The translations under genes were made by a program, and so were the position numbers. Below, in pieces: positions 1 through 9,851 of a DNA stretch of 64,000 nt. The notes below the pieces were generated by a model. That model made no database searches, was not told the origin of the DNA, and was given only the letters and a program-made list of their open reading frames with translations. The DNA is from Bactericera cockerelli (lineage: Eukaryota > Arthropoda > Insecta > Hemiptera > Triozidae), in contig JAMCCL010000143.1 of assembly GCA_024516035.1 (NCBI GenBank), positions 1 to 64,000 of the forward strand. The letters run 5' to 3'. Position 1 is the stretch's first letter, and each line of letters starts with the position of its first letter.

Positions 1-184
1 TTTTTTGGGGGTTTTTTTAAAAGTTTTAAATTTTTTCCCCCTGCAAAGCAGGAATATTCAAACCTGCTAACCACCATGTGGAACCCGGGTTCCCACAGAG
101 TCGTTACACGGAGCTCCCCGGGGAAATAATTTGAAATCTTTTTCAAACCAATTTTCACTTGAACTTAATTCCCCCCGCCCCCAG
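1..184. other. Intron sequence with a tRNA-like remnant
   Basis: Low-quality AT/C-rich intron DNA. Around 60-110 there is a weak antisense tRNA-like box (GGAACCCGGGTTCCCAC). No other feature is seen. Confidence 0.3.
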
Positions 185-344
185 AGAGGTGAAGGAGGTG
201 AGAATCAAGACTGACGAGGACGCCAGTGGCGGCAACACCCTAGGCCGCTAGGGTCCCATAGAGGACCCCTACGCCGCCGAGATATCCTTCGTGCCGGCGG
301 CGTGTCCCGCAGAAACAGGTGCTGCATGTGGCGGCGACTTTCCG
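185..344 (+). CDS. Protease-homolog exon upstream of the protease fold (with in-frame TAG)
   Basis: The segment follows a C-rich tract ending in CAG and is followed by GTAAGA. One frame reads EVKEVRIKTDEDASGGN, meets a TAG near 250, then continues as GPIEDPYAAEISFVPAACPA and ACGGDFP, a Cys-containing linker of the kind that precedes the protease domain. The TAG sits in otherwise open, GC-rich sequence, so a base error or a single nonsense mutation are both possible. An alternative donor (AAACAG then GTGCTG) lies at about 318. Confidence 0.5.
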
Positions 345-583
345 GTAAGATCCTTGACTTTAAATCCCTTTACTTGGTTTGATTTATATTTCAAAAGTAA
401 AAACATTTCTTCGAGCTCACTACCGAGAGGAAGCTTGCCTTCCTTGACAAGGAAATTTAAAATATATTATAAGTTCCTCGTCTAGGTAATTAAATTTATC
501 AACAACTTAACAAGAAGCACTATGACTGCTATTGTGGACAGGTGCGGAGAAGTGAACATCTCCTTGTCTGTAATCAATTTAAT

Positions 584-779
584 GAGCCGATCTCCGTGGC
601 TCAGGGGTTAAGAGCATTGTTACTGACCCGGAGTTTGCGGGTTCGAATCCCGACCGGGAAAGCGAAAATTTTCTGACCGAAATTTTTCCGTTTCTGGAAG
701 GGCATGGATGTAAAGGAAAGTGCCCTGAAGTAATGCAAAAGCGGTTCCGGGGCAACACTTACCTTTTTTTTTAAAAAAA
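584..779 (+). mobile_element. tRNA-derived SINE, family A, with 12-bp target-site duplication
   Basis: The A box is CGTGGCTCAGGGGTTAAGAG and the B box GGTTCGAATCCC, followed by a body with TTTTTCCGTTTCTGGAA and GTGCCCTGAA and a short A-rich end. AATCAATTTAAT stands directly before (572-583) and after (780-791), a perfect target-site duplication. A second copy lies at 13453. Confidence 0.85.
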
Positions 780-791
780 AATCAATTTAAT

Positions 792-1235
792 AAACCCCCG
801 AACCAACAAATCTAATCCTGGCCAATCAGAGAGCTGTAGAGGTGGCAAAATTTCAAATATAGATTTGAAAGATATGTTGTTCCGGACACGGAAATATGTA
901 AGTACGTATCATCCTAACCAAAGACCCTCAAAATAGTAGTCGAAATTTCGACAACGGTGACTTCACGTTTTTACTTATGGGGTTTTATTCATGATATATT
1001 TGATATATTTATTCCCGGCCCAAAACTTTAAAATATTTGAAGAGGCCGTAAACAGGCAGAATAAAATAACGAAGGGCCACATTACGAAACAGGATAAAGT
1101 TAAGCGGTGGTTTTTCGGTCCCGAAATTTGTGGCAATTCAAAACGAGAAACCTACCGGGTAAGTAAAAAAAAATAAAACCCCAAAAACGTCCCCTCCCCT
1201 TTAAAAACCACTGAGCCACGGAGGTCGGCATTCCC
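792..1235. other. Intron, no feature recognised
   Basis: AT-rich. An open stretch at 991-1165 ends at a donor-like GTAAGT (KIFEEAVNRQNKI... to KRETYR), but it has no good acceptor and no family resemblance. Confidence 0.3.
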
Positions 1236-1530
1236 CCTAACCTAACCTAAAACCTAACCTAAACCTAATCCAACCTAACCTAACCTAAAAAACCTAACCT
1301 AACCTAACCAAACTAACCTAGCCCAACCTACCCTAACCTAAACCTAACCTAACCCAACCTTACCTTACCTAACCCCAACCTAACCTAACCTAACCTAACC
1401 TAAACCTAATTTCCAACCAAACCTAACCTAAACCTAACCTAAATTAAACCTAATCCAACCTAACCTAGTCCAAACTAGTCCAAACATAACCTAGTCCAAA
1501 CCTAACCAAACCCACCTAACCTAAAACCTG
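1236..1530 (+). repeat. Degenerate CCTAA (TTAGG-type) tract
   Basis: About 300 bp of CCTAA pentamers with frequent variants (CCTAAA, CCAAC, CTAGTCCAAA). It matches the insect telomere repeat in antisense and lies inside an intron, so it is an interstitial tract and not a chromosome end. Confidence 0.85.
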
Positions 1531-1549
1531 CTTGTTTTTCCCCCCCCAG

Positions 1550-1722
1550 AGTGCGGTGTTCAGCCGCCAGGGGCGTAGCCCCAGGGGTGCAGGGTCTGGG
1601 CAAGACGGCGGCCCTGGGGGACTGGCCCTGGCACACGGCCCTGCTCAAGGAGGGTTGCACGTGTGCGACGCGACACTGTGGCCGGGCCAGTGGCTGCTCA
1701 CCAGCGTGTCCTGCTTCCAGGG
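1550..1722 (+). CDS. Protease-homolog exon with His57 region
   Basis: The exon is preceded by a C-run ending in CAG and followed by GTGAGC. It reads GVQGLGKTAALGDWPWHTAL and KEG in one frame, then HVCDATL and GQWLLTSVSCFQG in the next frame, so an indel lies near 1650. The Cys42-Cys58 pair of the fold is kept (VCDATL, VSC), but the residue at His57 is Ser. An earlier shift is needed to join it with the preceding exon. The GC content is well above the flanking intron DNA. Confidence 0.7.
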
Positions 1723-1769
1723 GTGAGCTTTATTTTTCTATTTTTTAAAGAGGTTTAACAGCCTTTTAT

Positions 1770-2016
1770 TCGTAGCCCTGAAAAAAGGAGCTACTGTAGA
1801 CCTTTCGGCTGGTTTTTGCCTGCCCATCCCAGTTGCTCCCCTCTGATGGGCGAGAATGACACAATACTTCCCCTTTTGGTGTTTGGGTAAACCCGGGGAA
1901 GGTATCCCTTACAAAAAATTGAAACCCAAAATAAAAATACAAAAAAAATTCGGTCGGGAACGAATCCGCCCTTCTCCGCATGGCAAGCAGTGCTTAACCG
2001 TTAACCCTGAGCTGTT
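1770..2016 (-). mobile_element. tRNA-derived SINE, family D
   Basis: Read on the minus strand, the head has TTAAGCACTGCTTGCCATGC and a degraded B box. The body contains GGGATACCTTCCCCGGG and ends near TTTCAGGGCTACGAA. It carries many indels relative to the copies at 8286 and 10606. Confidence 0.75.
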
Positions 2017-2645
2017 TATCCAATACATCACACACAGGACACGAAAGGACCAAAGGATATTTACTTCTTTGCACCAGGGGGGGGTTTAAATCCCCTCAAT
2101 CCTTCCCCCACCGTGTCCAACCATCAGGCCCGGGAAAGTAAGTACACAGCGCATTAGGTACGACTCGAGGAACGGTCTGCTTTAATCCCCTATTTGGGGA
2201 ATATTTTAAAGGGTTTTTTCGGGCAATTTTTTTCCCTAATTTTTTAAATCACTAAATAAAAAAACCTTTTAATATTTGTAAAATTTGTATCCCTTTTATT
2301 ATGATTTCCTGTGAAAATTATAAACAAAAAACAACTTAAGTTGTAATATGTTTCATTAAAAAATAAATCTTAACAATCCCCGAAAATGTGAAAACGACTT
2401 CGGGCAAGAAATAGAAACCGAAAATGGGGTGTTTTTTTTTGAGGGGTAGAAAATACTTTCAAGGTCCCAATATAATGCACATTTGTGTTTGGAGCAATGT
2501 GCATTTTTTTTTCCCCCCACATTAAAAAAAAAATGGGCAAAAAAATATTTTTTTTACAAAAACAACACATACTTTTCCCATTTCAATTATAAAGGAATTT
2601 CTGTAAGTAAAATTCCAATGAAAATTCCTCTCCCCCCCCCTCCAG
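2017..2645. other. Intron, no feature recognised
   Basis: AT-rich DNA with long T, A and C homopolymers. Nothing else is supported. Confidence 0.3.
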
Positions 2646-2887
2646 GGGGGCAAGGCTCAATGGACAGCCCCTTCGGGAGTGTGCTCCTTCCCCCCACGTC
2701 GCCATGGCAACAGGACCACCTCGTTGAGGGCATGGCAAGTCGCTTGGAAGGCTCCCCATGGGTGCTACCAAGTTGAACCCCCCTGTAAAGTTCACGGATT
2801 TTCATGGGGCCGTTTGCGGCGTCACCCGCCACTCGGTGTCCAATGTGACCCAGTGCCAGCCCCTCTGGGCTGGAGCCAAAATAGAAA
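2646..2887 (+). CDS. Protease-homolog exon with Asp102 region
   Basis: A pyrimidine tract ending in CCTCCAG precedes the exon; the donor is a weak GTTGTT after AATAGAAA. The reading is FGSV, TSPWQQDHLVEGM, LEGSP, then after a shift KLNPPVKFTDF, then RHSVSNVTQCQPL, and after a second shift GWSQNRK. The last motif matches the Cys-x-x-x-Gly-Trp segment of the protease fold. The usual Asn-Asp-Ile-Ala segment is replaced by Glu-Gly-Ser-Pro, so Asp102 is not recognisable. At least two single-base indels break the frame. Confidence 0.65.
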
Positions 2888-3170
2888 GTTGTTTTTTTTT
2901 TTTCAAATAATCAAATTTTATTTATTTTTTTTACATAAGTTTTTAAAAATTTAACAAATGTTTTTCCCTGGCTAAACGAGAAAAAAAATATTCCCTGTTG
3001 TGCCGATTAGGAGGGTTCGTAACATAAATATTATATAATAAATATATTGTATTTTTTTGAACATTATTTGTTCAAAAGACAAATATTTTGTTAATTAGGT
3101 CAAATACGTATTGATTTGATAATGGGGATTGAAGTTTTTTTTTTTAACTTTTTATACAAAAAGTGTCCCC

Positions 3171-3201
<31 letters not shown>

Positions 3202-3226
3202 TGATGTTTCAAGCCGTTTTTTTTTT

Positions 3227-3478
3227 CGTAGCCATGAAAAAGGGGCTACTGTAACCTTGTGTCTGTGTTTAGCCCTGCCCCTCCCGAGTATGCCTCCCCC
3301 TGATGGCGAGAAGTAACAATAATTCCCAATTTGGTGTGGGGTCAACACGAGCGCCCGGGAAAGGGATCCCTTACAAACAAATGTAACCAAAATTAAAAAT
3401 ACAAATTTTTTTTTGGCGCGGGGGTTTGAACCCGGGACCTTTCCCCATGGCCCAAAGAGCTTTAACCCCTGAGCTAAA
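3227..3478 (-). mobile_element. tRNA-derived SINE, family D
   Basis: Antisense copy: the B-box region is GGGTTTGAACCCGGGACC on this strand, and the body shows CGAGCGCCCGGGAAAGGGAT. Indels against other copies are dense, as in the nearby exons. Confidence 0.75.
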
Positions 3479-3750
3479 ATTTATTTGCTTTTTTTTATTC
3501 CATCAAACCCTTATTTTTATCAAAACCCCAGTATTAAATTGTTGTCTTTTTATTATTTTGTTTAAAGTAAAATAGGGGGTCAACTCGTAAATTCAACTAA
3601 AGGAAATAAAAAAATGTTGTAGGTAATATATTTTTTTTACCATTGCTACCTTACAAATTCCATTCTAAAAAAACCTGTATTAATTTGGAATAAGTTTGAA
3701 TATAAATTTAATTTTTTACAACTTATTAAAAGAAAAGAAACAACATGATG

Positions 3751-3788
<38 letters not shown>

Positions 3789-3916
3789 AACAACAAAACA
3801 CAACAACAACAACACAAAATACTCTTTCCAATGAAACCCTTTTTTTTATTACATTCTTATTTTCAAGTTAAAATTTAATTATCTACATAACTTACCTGAT
3901 TTCTTTTCTCAACGAG
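3479..3916. other. Intron with poly(A) and CAA-rich tracts
   Basis: A run of about 36 A at 3753-3787 is followed by CAACAACAAAACACAACAAC. No gene is seen. Confidence 0.4.
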
Positions 3917-4034
3917 GAGACCCTGCAGAGGATTAGAGGTGAAGGAGATCCCTATGGAGAAGTGTGAGAACATGAGTATAGCCAACGAGAACAGTATGTG
4001 TACGGACTCCGTGTATGAGAGGAGCAAACGTAAG
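3917..4034 (+). CDS. Protease-homolog exon; founder of the 61-bp array
   Basis: The exon reads EVKEIPMEKCENMS, then IANENSMCTDSVYERSKRK, and stops at a consensus donor AAG|GTGAGT (intron starts at 4035). The acceptor is uncertain: AG at 3916, 3919 or 3928. The spacing of its two Cys residues suits the segment between Asp102 and Ser195 of the fold. The last 50 bases of this exon plus the first 11 intron bases are the repeating unit of the array that follows directly, so every copy carries the exon tail and a splice donor. Confidence 0.6.
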
Positions 4035-5203
4035 GTGAGTAGATACGGAGACCAGAATGTGCACGGACTCCGTGTATGAGAGGAGCAACTGTAAGGTGAG
4101 TAGGATACGAGAACAGTATGTGTACGGACTCGTGTATGAGAGGAGCAACTGTAAGGTGAGTAGGATACGAGAACAGAGAGAGGAGCAGCTGTAAGGTGAG
4201 TAGGATACGAGAACAGTATGTGTACGGACTCCGTGTATGAGAGGAGGCAACTGTAAGGTGAGTAGGATACGAGAACAGTATGTGTACGGACTCCGTGTAT
4301 GAGAGGAGCAACTGTAAGTTGAGTAGGATACGAGAACAGTATGTGCACGGACTCCGTGTATGAGAGGAGCAACTGTAAGGTGAGTAGGATACGAGAACAG
4401 TATGTGTACGGACTCCGTGTATGAGAGGAGCAACTGTAAGGTGAGTAGGATACGAGGAACAGTATGTGTACGGACTCGGTGTATGAGAGGAGCAACTGTA
4501 AGGTGAGTAGGATACGAAACAGAGAGAGGAGCAGCTGTAAGGTGAGTAGGATACGAGAACAGTATGTGTACGGACTCCGTGTAGAGGGAGCAACTGTAAG
4601 GTGAGTAGGATACGAGAACAGTATGTGTACGGACTCCGTGTATGAGAGGAGCAACTGTAAGTTGAGTAGGATACGAGAACAGTATGTGCACGGACTCCGT
4701 GTATGAGAGGAGCAACTGTAAGGTGAGTAGGATACGAGAACAGTATGTGTACGGACTCCGTGTATGAGAGGAGCAACTGTAAGGTGAGTAGGATACGAGA
4801 ACAGTATGTGTACGGACTCCGTGTATGAGAGGAGCAACTGTAAGGTGAGTAGGATACGAGAACAGTATGTGTACGGACTCCGTGTAGAGAGGAGCAACTG
4901 TAAGGTGAGTAGGATACAGAACAGTATGTGTACGGACTCCGTGTATGAGAGGAGCAACTGTAAGGTGAGTAGGATACGAGAACAGTATGTGTACGGACTC
5001 CGTGTATGAGAGGAGCAAGGTGAGTAGGATACGAGAACAATAATGTGTACGGACTCCGTGTATGAGAGGAGCAACTGTAAGGTGAGTAGGATACGAGAAC
5101 AGTATGTGTACGGACTCCGTGTATGAGAGGAGCAACTGTAAGGTGAGTAGGATACGAGAACAGTATGTGTACGGACTCCGTGTATGAGAGGAGCAACTGT
5201 ATG
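4035..5203 (+). repeat. 61-bp minisatellite, block 1: exon tail plus 5' splice site
   Basis: About 20 tandem copies of a 61-bp unit made of 50 bases of the preceding exon end and 11 intron bases (GTGAGTAGGAT). About 18 copies keep a perfect AAG|GTGAGT donor; two read GTTGAG. Short variants lacking about 27 bp (GAGAACAGAGAGAGGAGC) occur near 4165 and 4520. The minus strand happens to be free of stops in all frames, which makes long ORFs of no coding value. Confidence 0.9.
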
Positions 5204-5237
5204 TATGTACGAATTTCTTTTGTTGGGAAGCACAAGG

Positions 5238-5507
5238 CCTCTTCACAATTTTTGTGGGTAGCGCAGCATTACTAAAGCCTCCTTTACATTTCGAATTATT
5301 CTATTACATTAATTTCTTTTTACTCTCGGTAATGCCGCCACATGGTCGTTACTCATACAAGTAACTACTCATTTTTCCTCACGAGGTATGAGTGGACCCC
5401 CCAACATCCAAGTACAGAGCAGAAAAAATCCTCCCCCGCTGGGAATTGAACCCAGGTCACCATGTGTGCAATGCCTAGCGCGCTAACTCGCTCTGCCACA
5501 GTGACTA
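5238..5507 (-). mobile_element. tRNA-derived SINE, family C
   Basis: On the minus strand it starts GTAGTCACTGTGGCAGAGCG, has a B box GGTTCAATTCCC and a tail domain containing CTCTGTACTTGGATG and CCTCGTGAGGAAAAATGAGT. Closely related copies lie at 13651, 29668, 43095 and 32622. It splits the 61-bp minisatellite into two blocks, so it arrived after the array had formed. Confidence 0.85.
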
Positions 5508-6577
5508 CTGAGAGGAGCAACTGTAAGGTGAGTAGGATAACGAGAATAGAGAGAGGAGCAACTGTAAGGTGAGTAGGATACAGGAACAGAGAGAGGAGCA
5601 ACTGTAAGGTGAGTAGGATACGAGAACAGAGAGAGGAGCAACTGTAAGGTGAGTAGGTTGCGAGAACAGTATGTGTACGGACTCCGTGTATGAGAGGAGC
5701 AACTGTAAGGTGAGTAGGATGCGAGAACAGTATGTGTACGGACTTTGGTGTATGAGAGGAGCAACTGTAAGGGAGTAGGATACGAGAAAGAGAGAGGAGC
5801 AACTGTAAGGTGAGTAGGATGCGAGAACAGTATGTGTACGGACTCCGTGTAGAGAGGAGCAACTGTAAGGTGAGTAGGATGCGAGAACAGTATGTGTACG
5901 GACTTTGTGTATGAGAGGAGCAACTGTAAGGTGAGTAGGATGCGAGAACAGTATGTGTACGGACTCCGTGTGTGAGGGGAGAAAACTGGTAAGGTGAGTA
6001 GGATACGAGAACAGTATGTGTACGGACTCCGTGATAAAGGAGAACTGTAAGGGTGAGTAGGAGAACGAAACAGTATGTGTACGGACTCCGTGTATGAGAG
6101 GAGCAACTGAAAGGGTTGAGTAGGATACGAGAAACAGTATGTGTACGGACTCCGTGTATGAGAGGAGCAACTGTAAGGTGAGTATGTGCGAGAACAGTAT
6201 GTGTACGGACTCCGTGTTGTGAGAGTAGCAACTGTAAGGTGATGGGATTACGAGAACAGAATGTGTACGGACTCCGTGTATGAGAGGAGCAACTGTAAGG
6301 TGAGTGGGGATACGAGAACAGTATGTGTACGGACTCCGTGTATGAGAGGAGCAACTGTGAGGTGAGTAGGATACGAGAACAAAAATGTGTTACGGACTCC
6401 GTGTATGAGAGGAGCAACTGTAAGGTGAGTAGGATACGAGAACAGTATGTGTAGGGGACTCCGGGGTATGAGAGGAGCAACTGTAAGGTGAGTAGGATAC
6501 GAGAACAGTATGGTAACGGACTCCTTTGTATGAGAGGAGCCAACTGTAAGGTGAGTGGGATACGAGAACAGAATGAG
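5508..6577 (+). repeat. 61-bp minisatellite, block 2
   Basis: This continues the exon-tail/donor array beyond the SINE with about 18 copies, including several short-form units at 5515-5650. Many units have single-base indels (for example near 5990-6120 and 6440-6500). Most retain AAG|GTGAGT. The array ends near 6577, about 590 bp before the next exon. Confidence 0.9.
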
Positions 6578-7168
6578 CGCTCGGTGAACTTTTGACGTGA
6601 CATACACGGCGCATTGCATAACGGGGAAAAAAATAACGGCGTAACTTAGTTTTTTTGGAAAACTGATGTAGGTATTTCCTCAAACCAAGTCACAAAGGCA
6701 CATTATATTTTATTATAATGATTCGTTTGTGTGCATGTTTACCTAGTGATTTGCTTTTCACTAAAGTGTAGTACCTACCTTTTAAACTATAAAAATAATA
6801 ATTAAAAAAATATTTTTACTGACAATCTTTTCATTTTTTTGCCTTTTGAAACAGTACACTGTTTCTAAAGATGTTTTATCACTTGGTCAATGGTGGATTA
6901 TTATGTGATGATGTTGTTTCTACCATTGGTGAGAGTCAATACTAATTAATATTACGTTGTAGTTGTTTATACTTTTGTTTACAAGCGTTGTTTACTGTAA
7001 AGCCTGGACATGAAAGGGAAACCTAGACATTGGATCTGGGCGTCCATATAATCCTCCTACCCCCGGGTGATTTAGGTATCAATACCTACCCACGGACACA
7101 GAATTTAAATTATTTTTATTATACTGAAAAACAAAGCTTGATTGAATTTTGTTTCACATTTCCCACAG
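6578..7168. other. Intron with a SINE-E tail fragment
   Basis: About 6600-7000 is AT-rich with nothing recognised. From about 7003 to 7110 there is the distal end of SINE family E (GGATCTGGGCGTCCATATAA and GTATCAATACCTACCCACGG). Confidence 0.5.
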
Positions 7169-7346
7169 GAAAGGAGCTGGCGGGCAGTCCCATGATTTGT
7201 TCCTCCCCGGGGCTCGATCCTGGACCCTCCTGGGTCTGAGCAACTGGCGCCATTTCCTGCACCCGCCTGGCCTCCAGCGGCCTCGCCTCTACGACAAGGT
7301 GGCGCCAACGTGGGACTGGATCGCCAAGACACTGAGTGAGAAGTGA
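7169..7346 (+). CDS. Last coding exon of the protease homolog (Ser195 region to stop)
   Basis: The acceptor is TTTCCCACAG ending at 7168. The exon reads KELAGSPMICSSPG, shifts frame once near 7210, then continues WTLLGLSNWRHFLH, LQRPRLYDKV, WDWIAKTLSEK and TGA. The GDSGGP signature is reduced to E-L-A-G-S-P, so the nucleophile Ser195 is Ala. The closing W-x-W-I helix is typical of chymotrypsin-fold proteins. Joining it to the preceding exon needs a one-base phase correction, as expected if one more indel lies in that exon. Confidence 0.75.
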
Positions 7347-7797
7347 TTGAGTATCCGCTGGACGAGGCTTGCGCCAAGACACTGAGTGAGAAGTGATTGA
7401 GTAGTCGCTGGACGAGCCTTGCGCCAAGACACTGAGTGAGAAGTGATTGAGTAGTCCGAGGCTGGCGCCAAGACACTGAGTGTGAATTGATGAGTAGTGC
7501 TGGACGAGGCTTGCCCCAAAGACACTGAGTGAAAAAGTGATTGAGTAGTCGCTGGACGAGGCTTGCGCCAAGACACTGAGTGAAAAGTGATTGAGTATCG
7601 CTGGACGAGGCTTGCGCCAAGACACTGAGTGAGAAGTGATTGAGTAGTCGCTAGATCTGCGCCAAGACACTGAGTGAGAAGTGATTGAGTAGTCGAGGCT
7701 TGCGCCAAGACAATTGAGTAAAGTGATTGAGTAGTCGAGGCGCCAAGCACACTAGTGAGAAGTGATTGAGTAGTCGCCAAGACACTGAGTGAGAAGG
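7322..7797 (+). repeat. 50-bp minisatellite containing the terminal codons and stop
   Basis: About 10-11 tandem copies of a 50-bp unit starting CGCCAAGACACTGAGTGAGA. The first copy is the end of the coding exon (I-A-K-T-L-S-E-K-stop) and the rest of the unit is 3'UTR (TTGAGTAGTCGCTGGACGAG). Later copies lose the last 10-20 bases. The array therefore starts inside the coding sequence and runs into the presumed 3'UTR. Confidence 0.9.
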
Positions 7798-7830
7798 CCG
7801 CACGCACGGTGACCTGTAGCGATTTCCCAG

Positions 7831-7836
7831 AATAAA
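7831..7836 (+). terminator. Candidate poly(A) signal of the protease homolog
   Basis: AATAAA lies 34 bp after the terminal minisatellite. Its position after the stop-codon array makes it the natural 3' end signal. A related segment (GCACGCACGGTGACCTGT) recurs at 8733 without AATAAA. Confidence 0.45.
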
Positions 7837-8285
7837 CTTTCCAGTCCCCAAAAATTCCCGAATTTCCCTTTCATTTTGACAGTCATTTTGGCTGGGGGAC
7901 ATTAAACAGTGAGAAGACCATGTCTCGCTAGAGGACTATAAACAGAGAACAGACTAGCCAACCTTACAAGCCGGCTAGCTTGCAGTTTAATCCTAAGGGT
8001 TTAATGGCTTATAAAGAAAAGTTTTATATCCTCATGATGGTTGATCGCACAGAGAAATATGTGGTTCAGAACGAACCAACTTTGAAAATTAAGTTGCCTG
8101 GAGACCATACAGTAGCCAGCTGTAGCCAAGCTGGCTACAACAACAACAACTTTTTCCCTTCTCCAAATCCCCGAATCTCCCTTTTTACTGTCACGCAACG
8201 CACTCTGATTGGTTACTTTGAAAACCCAAAAACACGGAAACCCATTTAAAATTACATAAAACAATAAAAAATTATAGATTTTTAC
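7837..8285. other. 3' flank of the protease homolog with dispersed repeat pieces
   Basis: It contains a GACTATAAACAGAGAACAGACTAG motif related to the repeats at 24725 and 33420, and a CAACAACAAC tract near 8140. No gene is recognised. Confidence 0.35.
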
Positions 8286-8568
8286 GAGCGCACGAATAGC
8301 ACAGTAGTTAAGCACTCGCTTGCCATGCGGGAAGGTCCCGGGTTCGAACCCCTGCGCCGACAAAAATTTGTACTAATTATTTGGTTACAATTGTTTGGAA
8401 GGGATAACTTTCCCGGGGCGCTCGTGTTCATCGAGCACTTAATTGGGAAGTATTGTGCACTTCTCGCCCTCAGATTTGGGGGCATACTACGGGATGGGCA
8501 GGCTACAGCACAGAACACAACGTCTACAGTAGCCCCCGTTTCATGGCTACGAAATGAAACGGCTGTTT
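8286..8568 (+). mobile_element. tRNA-derived SINE, family D (best copy)
   Basis: The head CGAATAGCACAGTAGTTAAG and B box GGTTCGAACCCC are followed by a body with GGGATAACTTTCCCGGGGCG and the terminal CATGGCTACGAAATGAAACG. It matches copies at 1770, 3227 and 10606. Confidence 0.85.
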
Positions 8569-9851
8569 AAGCACCTATCTTTAATTTAAAAAAAAACGGA
8601 GATTTGGAGAATGGAAAGGTTTCTGGAACTGGGCTCGTTTACCAACAGAACAGAAATTGTCTACAGTTGAATTGTCTACAAACATAATAACACAAATAAA
8701 ATCACTGGATAGCCAAAACACTGAAGAAGGCCTGCACGCACGGTGACCTGTTATATAAACCGTTCCAGAAAAACTCCCTTGTACAAAAAAAATAGTGATC
8801 CCATTAAATTTCCTTTTTCATGATAAGGAAAGTAAAAAATGTGGGTATCAACTAGGTGCCTGTGTATGTTGTATATAAATATGATTTGACGAAACCTCAA
8901 GTGTAAAAAAAAAAAAAAAGTTTATATCGTCAGCTGGAAGGTAAAACTGACCATCTGCATTTAGACAATTTTTCAGGAGAGCCCCGCAAGTTCTTTCAGG
9001 TCAAAATTGTCTTTTAGGGAAAATTTGTTTTTTTGCTTTTTTCCCGTTTGTTTGAAATACTACCGAACTTTTTTATTTTTAGCCATTAGTTTTTTGGTTA
9101 GTTTTCCGACCAGAGTAACGAAAAATCGAAAAAAATAAACCAACTGTCACTTGGTCGGTTTTACCTTCTAGCCGACGATTTTGATAAATAATATTGTACA
9201 TTGATAATTATTTTAGTTTGTTCGAGATTATTAGGTAAAAAGAGAGAGGAATTATTACAAGAATGTTGTAAAATAATTTTATTTAAATTTGTCTTTTTAT
9301 TTCATATCTTGTATAAAAATCACTTAATCAGATTTATTATGAAAATTTAGGACCTAAATTTTATGGTCGCCTCACCCCTATTCAACGTTTTCCCGTTTAT
9401 ATGCTTGTAAATATAAATATTATCAATTATCAAATGGTATAATTTTTGTATTCTAATGATTGTAAAATATAATATTTAATATAACAACTAAGTTAGGTAA
9501 AGTTACCTGAATAAAAATTAAATACATATGTACCTAAATGTTAAAAGTAATCAGAACATTATTGTATAAAAATGTTTTTATTTAATTATTTCTACATAGA
9601 TATCTACCTAATTATATAAAATAAGTAAAAATGCGCAATGTCTTTTTTAAAATCTACTCTACCCCCCCCCCCCACCCCCTCCCCCCGACATGGAAAAACC
9701 CTCTTTTAGAAACTGTAGTTTATTACAGAGAAAGAAAAAAAGTCAGGTAAGTTTTGTCAGTATAACCAGTGGCGGAGTTGGGAAACTTTTTGGGGGACAA
9801 GAAAATTCGTGTGATTTTCTTTAATAATAATTCCATACCGTATATTAGTAT
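8569..9851. other. Intergenic AT-rich DNA
   Basis: A short duplicate of the 7797-7850 segment lies at 8725-8780. There are an A15 run near 8906 and a C-rich tract at 9661-9686. Otherwise nothing is recognised. Confidence 0.35.

Larger units (their letters stand above)
185..7346 (+). pseudogene. Serine protease homolog gene, 3' part (five exons), frameshifted
   Basis: Five exon-like segments with splice sites read, in order, as one chymotrypsin-fold domain: GDWPWHTALLKEG (entry of the domain), HVCDATL and WLLTSVSCFQG (His57 region), TSPWQQ and NPPVKFTDF (Asp102 region), CENMSIANENSMCTDS, then ELAGSPMIC (Ser195 region) and a C-terminal WDWIAKTLSEK followed by TGA. His57 of TAAHC is Ser, the GDSGGP serine is Ala, no NDIALL-type Asp is visible and no IVGG activation site is seen, so the domain is a non-catalytic homolog. 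From memory it resembles the C-terminal dead protease domain of nudel/corin-type modular proteases; that name is recall, not a search. One in-frame TAG and at least four frameshifts interrupt it. Because neighbouring SINEs show similar indels, sequence error and true decay are both possible. The N-terminal part lies upstream of the window. Confidence 0.7.

Noticed and set aside
991..1165. Possible exon with donor GTAAGT
   Set aside because: No convincing acceptor and no similarity to the protease fold between its neighbouring exons.
3875..6619. Several overlapping minus-strand ORFs of 200-450 codons
   Set aside because: They are the antisense of the 61-bp minisatellite, which lacks stops in all three minus frames; the peptides are cyclic repeats of one unit.
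7105..7807. Minus-strand ORFs of about 170-180 codons
   Set aside because: Antisense of the 50-bp terminal minisatellite and of the last protease-homolog exon.
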